DNA of 64,000 nt from Gnetum montanum (lineage: Eukaryota; Streptophyta; Gnetopsida; Gnetales; Gnetaceae): positions 671,106 to 735,105 of the forward strand of contig MNCI01016355.1 of NCBI GenBank assembly GCA_015680685.1, given 5' to 3'. The notes below the pieces were generated by a model that searched no databases, was not told where the DNA came from, and saw nothing but the letters and a program-made list of their open reading frames with translations. A program made the translations under genes and the position numbers. Below are positions 1 to 11,223 of this stretch, one piece after another (the stretch's first letter is position 1; the number at the start of each line of letters is the position of its first letter).

Positions 1-1690
1 CTAAGGATATCTGATGATTGTTAAAAGGTTCCAGGGTAATTCAACTAGTTCTTAAGGCATGAAAATTATGATGGTGTGGAAATTATTAATAAGGGCCTCG
101 GATGGTAGAGAAAAAGGCTATGTGAGGATTCATAGGAATGTTGAATCAGAGGGATAGTAGTAGGGAAAGAAAATCATTTGAAAAGTATGCTTAGGGTAAG
201 AAATGGTGTGTGTGAGCTATGTCATAAATGAAGATTACAAAAGATACACAAGTGGGTCCTCCCCAAAGCAGGTTTTAACCTATAATTCCCTTGTGTGTCC
301 ATGGGCACTAGAAGGGTTAAATGTAATCCACACTAACTCCACAAACACACATATGTGAATATCACCGGAATGAGATGAAAATTCTATGCTACATAGGACA
401 CGAGCTACAATTATACAAACAGTGATGTGAGATGAAGTATAGAAAAGATCGTAGAGATTGGGACATGAGGTGACTGACCCAGGGCATAGTGAATCCTGCG
501 TGTAAATCATGATTAATGTGTCATTAACCCATCGTTCCAAGATCAGGACCAGGTCCATTCCTCTAATCAATGACATCGCATTGTTTCATCTCATGATGAA
601 CAACTAAGAGAGTACCATAACAACAAGGCATACAATCACTTGGCATTTTATTCAAGGGAGGAGTGACTTTTGTTTTGTGGCACTTTGTTTTTCTATTTTT
701 CTTTGTCTCTTTTTTTTTCTCTTTTTTCTTTTTGAATACTGAATCTAGAGAAATCACCAACCTTCAGGAATGGGTGCATGTCTTTCCAGTGGGACTCCCT
801 AGAACAATGTTTGATTTTTGAGTGCCCTTTTGATTACTCTAACTCCCATTTTTCTTTAGATCTACAAGGATCTTAATACAACCACGTTGCATGATAACTC
901 CCATAGATGTCACCAAAGAGAATCTGCAAATCCCCTTGATGTCACACCCTAATCATTCCCTCTTGGTCCATCCTTCTTCATTCTGGGTACAATGAACACA
1001 AAATTAATTTGAAGTTTCAAGAATGTCAAGAATATCACTATACCCTCGAACAGAACCTCTTATTTGTAGAGTGGATGAGGGGGTGTAATGGGCTCACTGT
1101 TCCAAAGAATTGATCACTCGAGACACGATAACATAAAACACACCTCAACCAATGATCCACAAGAGTGTTTTATTCATAGATGAGATTACTTACAAAAACG
1201 TAAAAAGAAAAAAATACAAAAACACAAAAAGAAAAAACAAAAAGTTGGAAAATGAAAAACTGAAAAATAAAAAGTTGTAAAATTAAAGAAAACCAAAAAA
1301 TATTTATTAATCCTGCTTGTTATTAGAATGGGGGGTATCCCCCATAACTAAGCGGTTAAGTATGGCAAGGATTAATAAATGGAAGATGAGGATCCTTGCA
1401 TGTTGGAAGTAGTGGGACTTGGCCATACTTAACCCATCGGGGTTCACACACTTGGTTATAATGAGCATAGTGGGGCACTTTATACGATGTAGTTCTCGGA
1501 TAACGAGTTGACCTACTATGATATTTGTGACCGTTAGATGGTATGCAAGGATTGGGTTGTCACTCTCCACAGTTGAGTACATAGGGCTGTATTATTGTTG
1601 GAGTTTTAGTTGGAGAACTTGATGAAGTTACATGAGGCATTGGGTGTGAAGGTAAGGATGCACCACAGTGTAGGACTTGTGCTGAGTTGG
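1..1690 (-). other. 3' non-coding region of element A
   Basis: No conserved protein is seen. On the minus strand the tract parallels element B in order: a GGGGGATA-type segment near 1330, an A-rich stretch near 1200-1300, a long purine tract (pyrimidines on the plus strand, about 690-733), and conserved blocks near 250-330. Reading frames of 60-98 codons at 280-576, 563-760 and 1307-1582 have no counterpart kept open in B and are treated as chance. Confidence 0.6.
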
Positions 1691-1703
1691 AAGATGCAGT
1701 GGC

Positions 1704-3306
1704 CTAGGAATTGTGTTGTCCCTTCTTACGGCCATGTTTAAAGAAAGGATGCTTTTGATGTTGAGGAGGCTTTTCACTGCTGTTAGTAGTAGTAGCACAA
1801 GTGTCATTCATGGGTTGTTGTTGTGGTGCAGGCACCTTAGGAACAGTTGGTGGTGATATGGAAGGAGGGAAAGGATGAGAATGTTGAAAGTTAGGAGGAG
1901 TATAAAATGCACAAGGTGGTGGTTGTGTTGGAGGCATGGATTGATAGTATTGAGGAGAATGGTACTATGATGAGATAAAGTACGTTGGCCCAATTGGAGA
2001 AACAGGATGTTGAACATGATAAGCATTTGGATTCAGATGATATGAAGGGTGTCTCTAGTCTAAGGGTGGATTCCCCCACGACTGGGGTTGTTGCCATTGT
2101 GATCGAACATAGTACCTTTGTACGAACTTTGGATGTAACGTGTTTCCCCAATGCTCATGTAAATGTAACAAGATTGGGCATTGGCCTTTGGGGTGATCAT
2201 ACAGATGTATGTTGCATTCATACGTATGATTGGTAGTTGAGCTCTTATTTTCCTTATCCCTTCTTTCCAATTGTCTACTATTTCGTCCTGCTTCTTGGGT
2301 TGTCAGAACTCTATCTCCAATGATATCGATAAATTCTCCACACTTTGCATACGTCCATTCCAACATCTTATTGATCTTTGCCTCAGCTTCTTCTAATGAT
2401 TGTTGTATTGGCAAAGATGGTTCTTCCACCTTGAGATTGTTTGATTTCTCATTTTTTATGATCATGGACCTTTGTTAAGTTGAGATTTTGGTCCCGTTGA
2501 TGTTTTTCAACACTCTCCCATCTAGCTATTTCTCCTTCTTCTTTTGCTACCCGCTTAATAAGCTCTTGGATTTGATGGGTTCGTAGTTCATATAATTGAC
2601 CTTGGGCATACATCCCTAAGGTCTCTCTTGTTTCATTATGTAGCCCATCAATGATATGGTACATTAGCCTTTCCTTGGAAAACCCATGGCCTGGATAGTT
2701 GTTTAACAATACGTAATATCTTTCTAAGGCCATGTTCAAGGGTTCATGTTGTGCTTGTTTCCATCTTTGGATTTTTTTCCTCAAAACTAACACTCTTGCG
2801 TAGGTTTGATATTTTTCGTTAAAGAATTCTACCATTGTTGACTAGCATCGTATTGAATTTGGTTTTAACGATCTATACCATACTTTTTCTTGGTCAACGA
2901 GTCTCATGGGAAAGAGTTTAAGTTTTTGCCAACTGTTATCAATGTTATTCCATGTGCAGGCATCATAGAAGGCTTGTAAATGTTGATGCAGATCTAAGTC
3001 ATAGCCTCCTGAAAATTTAGGAAAGTTGTTTAAATCAAGCCTGGGTAGACGGCTCTCTTTACGATGCCTACATGAGATTCGAATAGCCTCTTGTATTTGC
3101 ATTAGGCTTGTAGTGGCCAGTGGGGGTTCATCATCATCGTGTAAGTTATACCTTCATGTGCTAGGATGACGTTGCTTCCATTCATGTTTATAAGAAACTC
3201 CCACTTCAGGTTGTGTGCTCCAATCTTCATCATCATATAGTTCATTGGTTCTCTAATGAACTTCGTCACTAGGTGTGGCATTATCGTAATCTTGTAGGAG
3301 AGGCAT
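1704..3306 (-). pseudogene. gag: gag of element A (broken)
   Basis: Gag is the capsid/nucleocapsid precursor that would package element RNA in the cytoplasm. The ATG is at 3306-3304, matching the ATG of B's gag at 8106. The N-terminus is short, without the RS-like extension of the pol-bearing elements. The retrotransposon Gag core follows at about 3100-2450 (LDLNNFPKFSGGYD, KLKLFP, GHGFSKERLMYHIIDGL), then an acidic coiled stretch, a zinc-knuckle-like cluster CNIHLYDHPKGQCP near 2215-2160 whose second Cys is His, and a Pro/Gln-rich tail ending HPFFKHGRKKG. Breaks: an in-frame TAG soon after the start, another stop at 2842-2844, and a frame change near 2450 (downstream segments 2465-2055 and 1937-1704 share a second frame). 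Nothing of protease or RT follows. Confident as Gag; not functional. Confidence 0.85.
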
Positions 3307-3428
3307 GGTTGTGGAGTTGTGTGTGAATTTATATGTGAATTTTAATAATTATTTCTTTCTAAAAGATATATCATTAAGTTCTTTACAGTGACCTTGTATG
3401 ATATAACTAATCTAGATAACTAGCACCA

Positions 3429-3446
3429 TCCCCGGCAACGGCACCA
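3429..3446 (-). promoter_or_regulatory. Primer-binding site of A, tRNA-Asp
   Basis: Reads TGGCACCGTTGCCGGGGA on the minus strand, starting one base after the LTR end. It is complementary to the 3' end of plant tRNA-Asp(GUC) apart from one G-to-A at position 5. This is where minus-strand cDNA synthesis would be primed. Confidence 0.9.
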
Positions 3447-3447
3447 A

Positions 3448-4284
3448 TGATGAGTGGTGAGGTACCCCTACACTCAACCATACGAATACGAGCGTTTTCA
3501 TGTGCAATCTGGTCAAACTTCGCAGACAGACTAGTTGTGGCACCTAGACAGTTATCCTTAGGTCATAGTTCACTGTCTTTCCACCTGGACTAGTATTATA
3601 TTTGTCACGTATGGTTTAGTCCAGAGTGAGGTGTATGATGGGTTTCCTAATCTAACGCTACTTCTGAAGGCAATGGAAAGTAAGATTAACTAAGCTAGGA
3701 GGAAAAGGGTAAGAGAATCTAAACTAGTCTAAGTGCAATGAGCAACCATTCCTTGATTATCCGTACACATCTTGGACTTCGTGCACGACTACCACTAGGA
3801 TTACCAAGTGCAAATCCTAGGTATGCCACTAGGTTACCAAGTAGTCACACTTAAATGCTCGTAATCAAGTCGTACTCATTCCGCGTTTTAACGTGAGTTT
3901 AAGGGTGAGAGAGACTAATTAGGAAATCAGTAAATAAAAAACAAACAAATAAATAAAAAAAGTGAATGCTGCAATGATGAAGTAATCTCGATCTTTATTT
4001 TTGGTCATGTGCATGTCCAAGTACGTCACACTCGAATAAAGGATGCCGTACAATTACATTCACCACACTGCAGGCAGACACGGGAAAATATTCTATCTCT
4101 AGAGGGAGAAAACTGCCAGATTTTAGCTACAATCTAACTCTATTGTTAATATCTCAAACAAGGGAGAGCCGCTTCTTATTCATAGACATTGCGGCAGACT
4201 GCGATATTGTGTACGCGATATCGCAGGGGAAGACGTGATATCGTGTACGCGATATCGTGGGGGATGCGATATCACGTCCCATCA
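3448..4284 (-). repeat. 5' LTR of element A (837 bp)
   Basis: Ends are TGATGAGTGG (left) and CCCATCA (right), giving a TGATGG...TCATCA LTR on the minus strand. The U3 at 4199-4284 is packed with GCGATATCGC/GTACGC palindromic units. A decayed TATA-like stretch lies near 4175-4185. The R/U5 part resembles the other LTRs, including GGTAAYCC-CAGTGG-type motifs, and the U3 closely matches G's LTR start at 36460. Confidence 0.9.
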
Positions 4285-6556
4285 TCCCTTTTTAACAATT
4301 TAGTATTTCTCCTTTGTACTCATTAAACTAGTTTATAATTAAGCTAACTAATGGTTCTTATAGTTCTAGGCCTTTTAACTTCTTATTGAGCTTGTCAACC
4401 TATTTTAGTACATCACAGTGGATGAAGTCCTTCTCTACCTTCATACATCTCATATAATATGCAATAGCATAATATTATTAGAAGCTCATAGAATGAAGTA
4501 TCTCATTATTTAGAGAGGTAGAAATTGAATTTGATGCTAGTTGTTAAAGATAAGTTGTGAAGTAATGTTCTTCTAGCTTTTTGAGATAATTTGCACAATA
4601 GTAATTTAGTTAATTGTATGAATGGGAAGCATACCAAGAAATAATTAAAGATTCTTATGTTTGACATTTTCCATTAATGTATATTATGAGAGAATTACCA
4701 CATTAATGTTTAAGATTATTTTAACTAATGATTGATGCTAGTTGTTAAAGATCAGCTGTGAAGTAATAATGTTCTTTTAGCTTTTTGAGATAATTTGCAT
4801 AATAGTAATTTAGTTAATTGTATGAATGGGAAGCATACCAAGAAATAATTAAAGATCCTTATGTTTGACATTTTCCATTAATGTATATTATGAGAGAATT
4901 ACCACATTAATGTTTAAGATTATTTTAACTAATGATTAATTTCCACTAGTAAGTTAGATAATCTTATGAAATTTCCTATTGGTCTGTAATGTGGTTTTGC
5001 GAATCAAAATTGGAATTATGATTCTAGCATATTAGTAGCATGAAAAATAAGTATATTGGAAATGTCATCTTATTCCAAGTTCTTAACCGATATAATAATA
5101 GTAAGGAATTGTCCTTATTTTCAAAAAACAACTATAGGTTTTTTTTTTAAATTACACCACCAAATTTGTGTTTGATGTGGCATTTTTAGTTTGATAATTT
5201 GCATTACTTATTGCCTATGAATGATGATTTTCTTATTGATATTAGCGTATAATGCAAGAAGCACTTTCAATTTGCCTTATATTTTAGGAACCAAAGCCAT
5301 GTATTATTTTTTATTATCATATAGAGTAAAAGGATAAAATATAGATAATTTAAAAATTTTATGAATTGATGGGCAGATGTACTTGGTTTTAATCCCAATT
5401 CATTAAGAATATTTTAAATTTAATTATTTTTATTAAAGGGGGAAGTCTCTTCATTATTTCCTAACATGGCACCATACTTTTTCGATAAATATAAGGGCCA
5501 AAACATGGTGTAATGCTTATAAGAAGTATGAATAAAAATTATGAATAAATATCTTTCAAGTCATTTAGCCATTTCTCATCTACTATTATTTACAATTCAT
5601 ATTTCATTAATTTTTACCAATTCATTCATCTTCCATCATCAACCATCAATAATGTTGTTTGACATTCATACTTAACATATCGATCATCCAAGCTTTCATA
5701 CCAAAGTTATTCATCAAATCATTTTAATATCAAATTTGCTTCATCTATCATTAAAGAAATCTTACATGATTTTAGAATTTATCTACTAAGAAGTTCAAAA
5801 GTCATCATAATTGGATCTTATAAATTCATTATAATTCCCCTATAATTAGCTCAAATTCATCACCAAGATAGTTGGACATCCTCAAGTGATCACATTTGTA
5901 TCCTTCTTCATTGCTACTTCTTATATTACTAACATTTTTTATTGATGAAAATTATATGATGTGTATTCTCTTTTATTTTGGGATATTTTGGAAAGCATGT
6001 TTTCATATGCAACCATACTACAATGCATTAAAATATTAAGAAAGATTCTTTTGCAAGTAGGATAGTTGGATGGTCTTCTTTTGTAAATGACAAGTATTGT
6101 TTTTACTTTATTGTCAAATGTTTTAAGGTAATGTATTTTTGGCTTTCCTTGAAAATAAGGTTTTTTCTAAGCACAATTAGGTTTCCTTGATAATACTTAC
6201 TGATAACACATTAATTTCCTTAGTCCATGTGTTCCCCTACTTATTAAGTGATAATGGCTAATGCCTTAGATATATTAATTAAATTCATCACATTTTTAAT
6301 TTGGGAATTTTCATATGGTACCCATGGCTTTCCTAATATAGAGAAGAAGCATAAAGTTCTTGTTGAAATTAATAGTTACACATGCATGAATTTTTCAACA
6401 ATAAAGATTTCCTATTAATAATAATCTTTTTACCCACTAGCTTAGTTACTATCTAGAGTTGTAATGAAGCATTTTCTATGTACTACAATGTCATGGCTAT
6501 GACATCATAGTTGTGATGTTGCATCTATGATATTGTAGGTTTTCTATGATGTTATA
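4285..6556. other. Unassigned AT-rich interval
   Basis: No open frame with recognisable protein similarity. It contains the 202 bp tandem duplication listed separately. A TATA-like GATAAATATAAGG lies near 5484, followed by a pyrimidine-rich, T-rich stretch that could be a relic promoter or LTR of another family, but no matching second copy was found. About 6475-6556 resembles the GATATTG-rich U3 of the C-type LTR (compare 34455-34560). Confidence 0.5.
4532..4937. repeat. Tandem duplication, unit about 202 bp, two copies
   Basis: The first copy starts at TTGATGCTAGTTG (4532-4733); the second (4734-4937) repeats it almost base for base, with a 2-3 bp insertion near 4770 and scattered substitutions. 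The copies abut directly, so this is a tandem duplication rather than an LTR pair. No coding content. Confidence 0.9.
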
Positions 6557-7091
6557 TGATGAGCGATAAAGGATTCTAACACTCAACCATAGAAGTCACA
6601 AGCGTTCACATGTGACTAAATTGTAATCCATATATGTAGAATGTAATTATACTAATAAGTGGATAAGAAGTTTGTGCTCTTTGTCTTATCACTTAGAGTT
6701 AGTAAAGTGTGAAACGAGTAACTCTTAGTAAGGTATATGATTAAATGATGTTGTTTTCCTTTAAGTATGCTAAAGGTAAATATAGTGGAAGTGACTATAA
6801 ATTCTATCCCAAAGTAAAATGAAAATATAATGCTACTCTTGTCTATCAATGATAAGTATCTATTTCTAGTTTTTCAAACACATCTTGGGCCAATGTAATT
6901 ATTACTAGGATTACAAAGTAGCTTTGCCACTAAGGAAATCAAGTAAAGTCACTACTGGGTTGCCAAAAAATTATACTTTTTGAAACCAATCATACTTATT
7001 TGACATTTACTAATGAACATAGAGATATTAAAAGACTTAGGAAATGTAAATAACATAGTAAAAGTAAACAATATAGGAAAGTAAATATATT
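6557..7091 (-). repeat. 3' LTR of C, piece 1 (U5/R side)
   Basis: Begins TGATGAGCG with the ACTCAACCAT block typical of these LTR ends read in reverse, and contains the conserved lattice of ATTACTAGGATTAC and CACTACTGGGTTGCC motifs (6890-6965). It is cut at 7091 by element B. Confidence 0.8.
7087..7091. repeat. Left target-site duplication of B
   Basis: ATATT here against CTATT at 12734-12738; one substitution. The uninterrupted relative at 34215-34219 reads CTATT, so the left copy is the mutated one. Confidence 0.85.
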
Positions 7092-7982
7092 TGATGAATC
7101 ATGGTTTGCTAGGTGTTGATATCAGACCCCTGATATTGGGTACAAGATATTAGGTCTAATGAGTCCCGATATTAGATCCCTGATATTGGACCCTCGATAT
7201 CGGGTACCTAATATCATAGCCTAGCTAGTGATATTAGGTACACGATATTTTGGTTCTCATGTGAGCCTATAAATACACAATGGGGTGCATGGAAAGTAAT
7301 AGGAAGTTAGTGTTAGAGTAGGATCTTTTTGTTAGTTTTTCCTCTCAACCCTTTCCCCAGTGTATGCCTGCAGTGTGATGATTGTAATTGTATGGAACCT
7401 TTATTCAAGTGTGACGTACTTGGACATGCACATGACTAGAAATAAAGATTGAGATTACTTCATCATTGCAGCAGTCACTTAATTTTAATTGTTATTTGTT
7501 GCTTTCGTAATTAATATTTCTATACCCTCATCTCCTACCCCTGTTAGTAAACACGGAATGAGTATGAATTAATCACAAGCATTAAGTGTGACTACATGGT
7601 ATCCCAGTAGCATACCTAGGAAATGCACTTGGTAATCCCAGTGGTAGTACATGAGGTGCAAGATGTGTACAGATGATTAAGGACAGATGCTCATTGTACT
7701 TAGGCTTGCTTAGACTCTCTTCACCCTTTCCCTCTTAGTTAAAACAAAGTTACTTTCCATTGCCTCTAGGAGTAGCACTAGTTTAGGACCACATCATACA
7801 CCTCACTCTAGACTAAACCATACGTGACAAAGAAAATACTAGTCTAGGTGGGAAGACAATGAATTGCAATCAATGAGTAACTATCTAGATACCACAACTA
7901 GCCCATCTGCGAAGTTCGATGAAATTGTGCGTGAACTCTCATATTTGTATGGTTGAGTATAGGGGTACCTTGCCACTCATCA
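7092..7982 (+). repeat. 5' LTR of B (891 bp)
   Basis: TGATGAATCATGG...ACTCATCA. U3 (to about 7255) holds many GATATTGGGTACC / GATATC units; the TATA box is at 7268. GGTATCCC and GGTAATCCCAGTGG motifs lie near 7599 and 7630. U5 ends in the shared GGGTACCTTGCCACTCATCA block. Confidence 0.95.
7268..7275 (+). promoter_or_regulatory. TATA box of B 5' LTR
   Basis: TATAAATA about 176 bp into the LTR; the same octamer is at 12018-12025 in the 3' LTR. Position fits the U3 core promoter. Confidence 0.75.
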
Positions 7983-7983
7983 T

Positions 7984-8001
7984 TGGCACCGTTGCCAAGG
8001 A
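7984..8001 (+). promoter_or_regulatory. Primer-binding site of B, tRNA-Asp
   Basis: TGGCACCGTTGCCAAGGA. It differs from the tRNA-Asp complement only by G-to-A changes (positions 5, 14, 15). Confidence 0.9.
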
Positions 8002-8105
8002 CGATGCTAGTTATTTAGATTAGTTACATCATACAATATCGCCCTTGATGATATACCTTTTAGAAAGAAAGTAATTGCAAATAAGTCACACAAAAATTCA
8101 CAACA

Positions 8106-9414
8106 ATGTCTCTCTCACAAGACTATAATAATGCAACAACTAGTAAGGAAATTCATTGGAGAACCAACNNNNNNNNNNNNNNNNNNNNNNNNNNNNNNNN
8201 NNNNNNNNNNNNNNNNNNNNNNNNACCAAAATTAATTCGATGTTGGCTGACAATGGTAGAACTCTTCAATGCAAGATGTCAAACCTATGCAAGAGTGTCA
8301 GTCTTGAGGAAACAAATCCAAGAGTGGAAACAAGCGCAACATAAACCCTTGGACATGGCCTTAGAAAGATATTATGCATTATTAAATAACTACCCAGGCC
8401 ATGGGTTCTCTGAGGAAAGGCTAATGTACCACATCATAGATGGGCTCTGTAATGAGACAAGGGAGACCCTAGGGATCTATGCCCTAGGCCAACTATACAA
8501 GCTACGAACCCACCAGTTTTAAGAGCTTATCAAGTGGGTAGCAAAAGAAGAAGGAGAAATGGCTAAATGAAAGAATGTTGAAAAATATCAGTAGGATCAA
8601 AATCTCAATTTAACAAAGGTCCATAATCATGAAAAGAAGAAATCAACTCACCCCAAGGAGGTGGAATCATCTTTGCCAATACTACAATCACTAGATGAAA
8701 TTGAGGCAAAGATCAATAAGATGATGAAATGGATACATGAAAAATGTGGAGAATATGCCAACACTATGAGAGGTAGAACCATGAAAAACCAAGAAGTAGG
8801 ATAGAACACCCTTAGACAATCAAAAAGAAGGGTTGAAGAGAATAAGAACTCAATTGCTAATCATACATATCAATGTAACATTGGCCTGTACGATCACCCC
8901 AAAGGTTAATGCCCAATCTTGTCACATTTACATGAGCATTGGGGAAGAATGCTACATCAAAAGTTCGTACAAAAATATTGTGTTCAATCATAGTGGCAAA
9001 AATCCCAATCATGGGGGAGGCCACCCCCAAATTGGTCACACCCTTCATATCATCCGAACCTAAGCGCTTACCAGGTTCAACATCTTGTTTCCCCAACTGG
9101 GTCAACATCCTCTATCTCATCATATTATTATCATTCTCCTAAGTACTATCAACCCATATCCTATCCAACATGATCACCACCTCATGTGCCTTACACTCCT
9201 TCTCACCCTTAATATTCTTATCCTTCACTTCCTTCTACATCGCCACCAATTTTACCCGAAGGGTTTGCACCACAGCATCAACCCACAAATGTTACTTATG
9301 CTGCTACTATCAATAGTAGTGGGAACCCTCCACAACATCGAAGGCATCCCTTCTTTAGACATGACCGTAGAAAGGGGTAGCATAGTTTTGAGACCACTGC
9401 ATCCTCCAACATAG
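8106..9414 (+). pseudogene. gag: gag of element B (broken, contains a gap)
   Basis: Starts at ATG 8106 with the same opening as A's gag. A 56 N gap (8169-8224) replaces most of the N-terminal half. After it the Gag core continues in frame to a stop at 8520-8522 (TMVELFNARCQTYARV, NNYPGHGFSEERLMYHIIDGL). Further on lie the acidic stretch, a decayed zinc-knuckle-like region near 8870-8930, and the Pro/His-rich tail ending HPFFRHDRRKG near 9380, with frame changes between. The final conserved residues are followed by TAG where a Gln codon is expected. Homology to the A copy is clear along the whole readable length, and both lead into non-coding DNA instead of protease. Confidence 0.85.
8169..8224. 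other. Assembly gap (56 N)
   Basis: By comparison with A's gag, about 380 bp should lie between the flanks (ATG to the ACCAAA.TT.A block is about 442 bp in A, of which 63 bp precede the gap here). Either the gap is under-sized or B carries a deletion. Confidence 0.85.
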
Positions 9415-11161
9415 CATAAGTTCAACATTGTGGTGTATCCTTCTCCTTGAACTTAACGCCTCATGTCACTTTATCTAGGCCACTAATCAACACTCCAACA
9501 ACTATGCAGCCTAATGAATATAGCCATGTAGGGAGAGATATCGATCCTTGCATACCATCTTACGGTCAAGGGTGCCATAGTGGGTCAACTCTGTATCAAT
9601 TAAACTCATCTTCTAGCTTGCCCCACTATGTCAAATTTAATATAGTGTGTGCACCCCAATTTGGGTACATTCCAACCACCACATCAAAAGACACCTAGTG
9701 GTTTGGATATGAATAGGTCCCAATATTTCCAAAATGCATGGATCCAACCCTTCCATTTATTAATTCTCGCTATGATCAAAAGTTTAGTTATGGGGGATAT
9801 CCCCCATTCTAACAAACATAATTAATAAATTTTTTTCCTGTTCTTTAATTTTACAATTTTTGTTTTCCAGTTTTTCATCTTTCAATTTTTTTGTTTTATC
9901 TTTTTATTGGTTGTTTCATCCTTTTATTTATTATTTTATCTTTTTATGGGTAATCTCATCTATGAATAAAACACTCATGTGACTCGTTGGTTGAGGTGTT
10001 ATTCTATGCTATCAAGTCTCGGGTGGCTAATTATTTGGATAGTGAGCCCATCACATCCACCCACACATTCTATCAATAAGAGGTTCTACTCTGGGTACGA
10101 TGATGTTCTTGACATCATTAAAACCTAAAGTAATTTTGTGCTCATTATGCCTAGAGCAAAGAAGGATGGACTAAGTAGGAATGGCTAGGGTGTGACATCA
10201 AGGGGACTCGTGGATTCTCTTTGGTAACATTTGTAGGAGTTATCATGTAGCCTAGTTGTACTAAGATCCTTGTAGATCTAACAAAAAATGGGAGTAAGAG
10301 TAATAAAGGCACTCAATAAAAGAAACCTAATGCTATTCTAGGAGGTCCCACTAGAAAGACATGCACCCATGCCTAAAGGTTGGCAGCTTCTTTGGATTAA
10401 GCATTCAAAAAAAAAACAAAAGAGAGAGAGAGAGAAAAGATCAAGATAAAAGTGTCACAAAGAAATTTCAAATCACTCCTCCCTTGAATGAAACACCAAG
10501 TGATCATACGCCTTGCTGTCATGATCCTCTTATGAATGTCCACCATGGGATGAAACAATGCGATGTCACTAATCGAAGGAATGGACTTGGTCTTGATTAT
10601 GGAGTGATGGGTTAATGACACATTAATCATGCCCTACACTCAAGATCATTGTGCCCTGGATTAGTTACCTCATGTCCCAATCTTTTCAATCCCGTCTACA
10701 ATTCACCTCATCTCGTTGTTCATGTATTTGTGACTCGTGTCTTGTGTAGCATTGAATTCATACCTCATCATGGTGGTATCTACATGTGTGTGTTTTGTGG
10801 AACTGGTGTGGATTACATTTAACCCTTCTAGTGCCTATGGACATTTTAAGGTGTGATTATGTAAGGGCATTATAGGTAGGAACCTACTTTGGGAGGATCC
10901 ACTTGTATGACTTTTGTAATTTATACTTGTTGCACACCACCACATCATTTTATACCCTCTGAGCACTTCATTGCCAAATCTATTTTTTTCTTTATCATCA
11001 TTTTATCAGACGTTCCTCAAAATCATTATGTGTCCTTTGATATGTCACCTAAACAAGCCAGGTCTGACATTAAACTTTTTGGCCAACTTCCTTGAAAAAA
11101 TTTCCAACTCTAAAATCACACTAAGCAAAGAATTCAACATTTATTGAAGGCAATAAGTAAG
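9415..11161 (+). other. 3' non-coding region of B
   Basis: Collinear with 1-1690 (reverse) of A and partly with 20300-21500 of D. A possible Gag-downstream open stretch (9447-9698) is not kept open in A. A 34 bp purine tract (A10-C-A4 then (GA)n) lies at 10407-10440. Blocks such as TGTGACATCAAGGGGACTC near 10192 and GGGAGGATCCACTTGTATGAC near 10891 recur in D. Confidence 0.65.
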
Positions 11162-11223
11162 GTATGAAATAATTGAACTTCTTTCAATAACCTTACTAAC
11201 AATTAATCTTTGTGTGATTATAG
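11162..11223 (+). other. Candidate intron immediately upstream of B's third ORF
   Basis: AAG|GTATGAAAT at the 5' end, a TTACTAAC branch-point-like motif at 11193-11200, and GTGTGATTATAG at the 3' end, with the ATG as the next three bases. At 62 bp it is near the lower limit for plant introns. A similar CTACTAAC sits at the matching place in D (about 21528). Splicing is inferred. Confidence 0.4.

Larger units (their letters stand above)
1..4284 (-). mobile_element. Element A: gag-only Athila-like LTR retrotransposon, 5' part, cut by window edge
   Basis: Reading right to left, this holds an LTR (3448-4284), a tRNA-Asp primer-binding site, a broken gag (3306-1704) and a long non-coding tract (1690-1). 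The non-coding tract is collinear with 9415-about 11000 of element B. Both pass straight from the Gag C-terminus into the same 3' non-coding sequence with no protease, RT or integrase between, so A belongs to a family without pol. The 3' LTR and any third ORF lie left of the window, so the left target duplication cannot be tested. Family membership rests on the PBS, the TGATGG...TCATCA-type LTR ends and Gag similarity to the pol-bearing elements here. Confidence 0.85.

Noticed and set aside
280-576. 98-codon minus-strand frame in A
   Set aside because: The homologous stretch of B (about 10600-10900) is not open in the same frame.
4199-4284. GATATC repeats as a CRISPR-like array
   Set aside because: Units are imperfect, contiguous dyads without unique spacers, and lie in LTR U3s of a plant element.
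4532-4937. Duplicated segment as a pair of short LTRs
   Set aside because: The copies are directly adjacent with no interior, PBS or target duplication.
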